64,000 nucleotides of DNA from Anaerolineaceae bacterium. GTDB taxonomy: Bacteria > Chloroflexota > Anaerolineae > Aggregatilineales > Phototrophicaceae. Below, piece by piece: positions 62,826-64,000 of the stretch. Within the stretch, counting starts at the first letter, position 1. Each line of letters opens with the position of its first letter. The stretch is from positions 102,352-166,351 of the forward strand of contig WGMX01000034.1 in NCBI GenBank assembly GCA_016124855.1, read 5' to 3'. A model generated the notes under the pieces. That model worked only from the letters and a program-made list of their open reading frames with translations, did not search any database and had not been told where the DNA came from. Both the position numbers and the translations under genes were made by a program.

Positions 62826-63866
62826 ATGCGTAAACATTATGTTTTGATTAGCGCACTTGCTCTGTGTTTGTTGTTCCTGAGTGTGATAAGTGTCGCTGGT
62901 GAAGGTGTTGATTTATCGGTAGTTTATGTCACTACACAGGATAATGCGGCATTGCGAGCCGGGCCGGGTCGTGACTGGGATCGGCTGGCTGTACTGCCGT
63001 TCGCGACAACTTATCGCGCAACTGGACGTACACTCGATGGGCAGTGGATTCAAGTAGCTTACGAGGGCAAACTCGATGAAGGGGCGAGAAACGAGTTCAC
63101 TGTCGATGGCGTGACCTATGGCTGGGTCGTCTACTGGCTGCTGACGTGGACAGGCAATATTCTCGAATTGCCTATAGACGGCAGACAGTTCGTCCCCACA
63201 GCGCGCGAAGCCGGGGGACTGCTAACCCTTGGGCCGAGCGACAAGATTCCCATATTTATCGGGGAAGTGATTCCCAAAGAACGCGTCCCCAATCCTTTTA
63301 CCTCCTTTGTTCGGGTCGAAATTACAGGTCGCTTAGGTGGTAGTTCCTCCAAATATTTCTGGATACAGTTCAAGTTCAACAATCACTTTTACTGGGTGCC
63401 CAATTGGGCAGTGGGCGTTTGGGGTGTCGGCGGAGTGCCTGACGCGGGATATCTCTATCCTTATGGCAGGCTTCTGCTGCAACTGAGAAGCGAACTGTCC
63501 CGCTTGAGTGATGTCTACAACGATATACGAAGTCGATGGGTTGCTCTCGATACCGGTATGACGGCAACCTGTAACAACATTCCGGCAGATTTTGAGCTGC
63601 GCCGCACCAGCTTTAACAGCGGCGATTTAGCGCGTGAACCCTTATATCAACCGCTGGCAGCCGCGCTCGAAAATGTTCAAAACAGCACGAATTCAGCATT
63701 AGCAAAATTCCGCATTATTTGTGCCAAAAGCGATTCAGACCGTCTTATAAGCCCTGACGAAATTAATGCCGGTTTAGCCGACATCCATGAGGCAGACATC
63801 AATATGACATTAATCAGAACGCTGCTTCGACCGTTTGCCCAGCGCGATCCGCTGCTCGGTCAATAG
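62826..63866 (+). CDS. Secreted protein with SH3b domain (2)
   Basis: 346 residues from ATG 62826, 8 nt after AGGAG (ATG 62820 is only 2 nt away and less likely). Signal peptide MRKHYVLISALALCLLFLSVISVA; SH3b-like domain about 35-110 (NAALRAGPGRDWDRLAVLPF, then WIQVAYEG...YGWVVYWLL); a second beta domain to about 215; and a helical C-terminus with two Cys. Domain order matches the protein at 55275, so the two are paralogues. It is co-transcribed with the beta-propeller gene, suggesting a shared envelope complex. Confidence 0.86.
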   Translation: MRKHYVLISALALCLLFLSVISVAGEGVDLSVVYVTTQDNAALRAGPGRDWDRLAVLPFATTYRATGRTLDGQWIQVAYEGKLDEGARNEFTVDGVTYGWVVYWLLTWTGNILELPIDGRQFVPTAREAGGLLTLGPSDKIPIFIGEVIPKERVPNPFTSFVRVEITGRLGGSSSKYFWIQFKFNNHFYWVPNWAVGVWGVGGVPDAGYLYPYGRLLLQLRSELSRLSDVYNDIRSRWVALDTGMTATCNNIPADFELRRTSFNSGDLAREPLYQPLAAALENVQNSTNSALAKFRIICAKSDSDRLISPDEINAGLADIHEADINMTLIRTLLRPFAQRDPLLGQ

Positions 63867-64000
63867 CGCTCCGGTCTATGACACTGTAATTTTTGTCGAG
63901 TTTTAGGGTAGGCTCTGTGATATTTCAAGCTCACGGGTTTTTTAAAACAATCAGACGGCACATTGGTACGCTTTAAAACGGGCGAAGAAATCAGGTAAGG

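Noticed and set aside
1-64000. CRISPR arrays, rRNA, tRNA, intact insertion sequences or prophage
   Set aside because: No regular spaced repeats, RNA gene signatures, transposase motifs or phage structural genes were recognised.

Overview
The window looks like a chromosomal segment of a Chloroflexota bacterium, probably Anaerolineae or a relative. This is inferred from gene content: a class II diterpene cyclase next to an Rv3378c-type enzyme (a pair known from the chloroflexote Herpetosiphon), many CUT1-type sugar importers and Gfo/Idh oxidoreductases, secreted SH3b/WD40 proteins with Pro/Thr-rich linkers, and binding proteins with plain signal peptides instead of lipoboxes. No marker gene, tRNA or rRNA is present, so the assignment is tentative. 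I saw no CRISPR array, intact insertion sequence or prophage.

Layout. (1) 1-2064: the end of a hybrid histidine kinase and an overlapping REC-histidine kinase. (2) 3010-11311: a CodA-like deaminase facing a BMP-type nucleoside ABC importer (binding protein, double ATPase, two permeases), then aldose 1-epimerase and a nucleotide-sugar-type epimerase. (3) 11308-16068, minus: a compact five-gene diterpenoid operon with a class II cyclase (DxDD motif), a small STAS-like protein, an Rv3378c/UPS-fold enzyme and an ABC-2 exporter pair. (4) 16641-21571, minus: MoxR-DUF58-VWA-VWA, then an HtrA-like protease without a PDZ domain. (5) 21723-42019: a catabolic island of two divergent blocks. The minus block pairs a CUT1 sugar importer with a tautomerase, cupin, three TIM-barrel isomerases, a Gfo/Idh oxidoreductase, a 2-hydroxyacid dehydrogenase, a luciferase-like flavin enzyme and an SDR, opposite a GntR/FCD regulator. 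The plus block is a LacI-led operon with a lactonase-like amidohydrolase, an epimerase/dehydrogenase, two enolase-superfamily dehydratases and an RraA-type aldolase, which reads as a non-phosphorylative sugar-acid route. (6) 42540-54825, minus: an extracellular polysaccharide locus (glycosyltransferases, flippase, acetyltransferase, large membrane proteins, secreted GH5) containing an unusual TIR-TM-PDZ protein. (7) 55275-63866: secreted SH3b proteins, a type I periplasmic-binding protein and a 1303-residue beta-propeller protein.

Non-coding structure. Three degenerate copies of one roughly 120-140 bp sequence occupy the gene-poor gaps at 2341, 42330 and 56468, near the borders of functional blocks, and appear to be decayed remnants of a coding element. 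A second family of short hairpins, mostly ending in CCTACG or CTACG, lies in several gaps. Two adjacent 12-bp perfect palindromes precede the GntR gene, overlapping palindromes precede the polysaccharide operon, and strong hairpins mark several operon ends.

The most interesting system is the diterpenoid operon. Its Rv3378c-like enzyme appears to lack the aspartates expected for catalysis, which raises the question of what it now does. The membrane TIR-PDZ protein and the unassigned sugar catabolic operon follow. All coordinates come from the ORF track, with starts moved where a ribosome-binding site or operon overlap supported it. Homology calls are from recognised motifs, not from searches.
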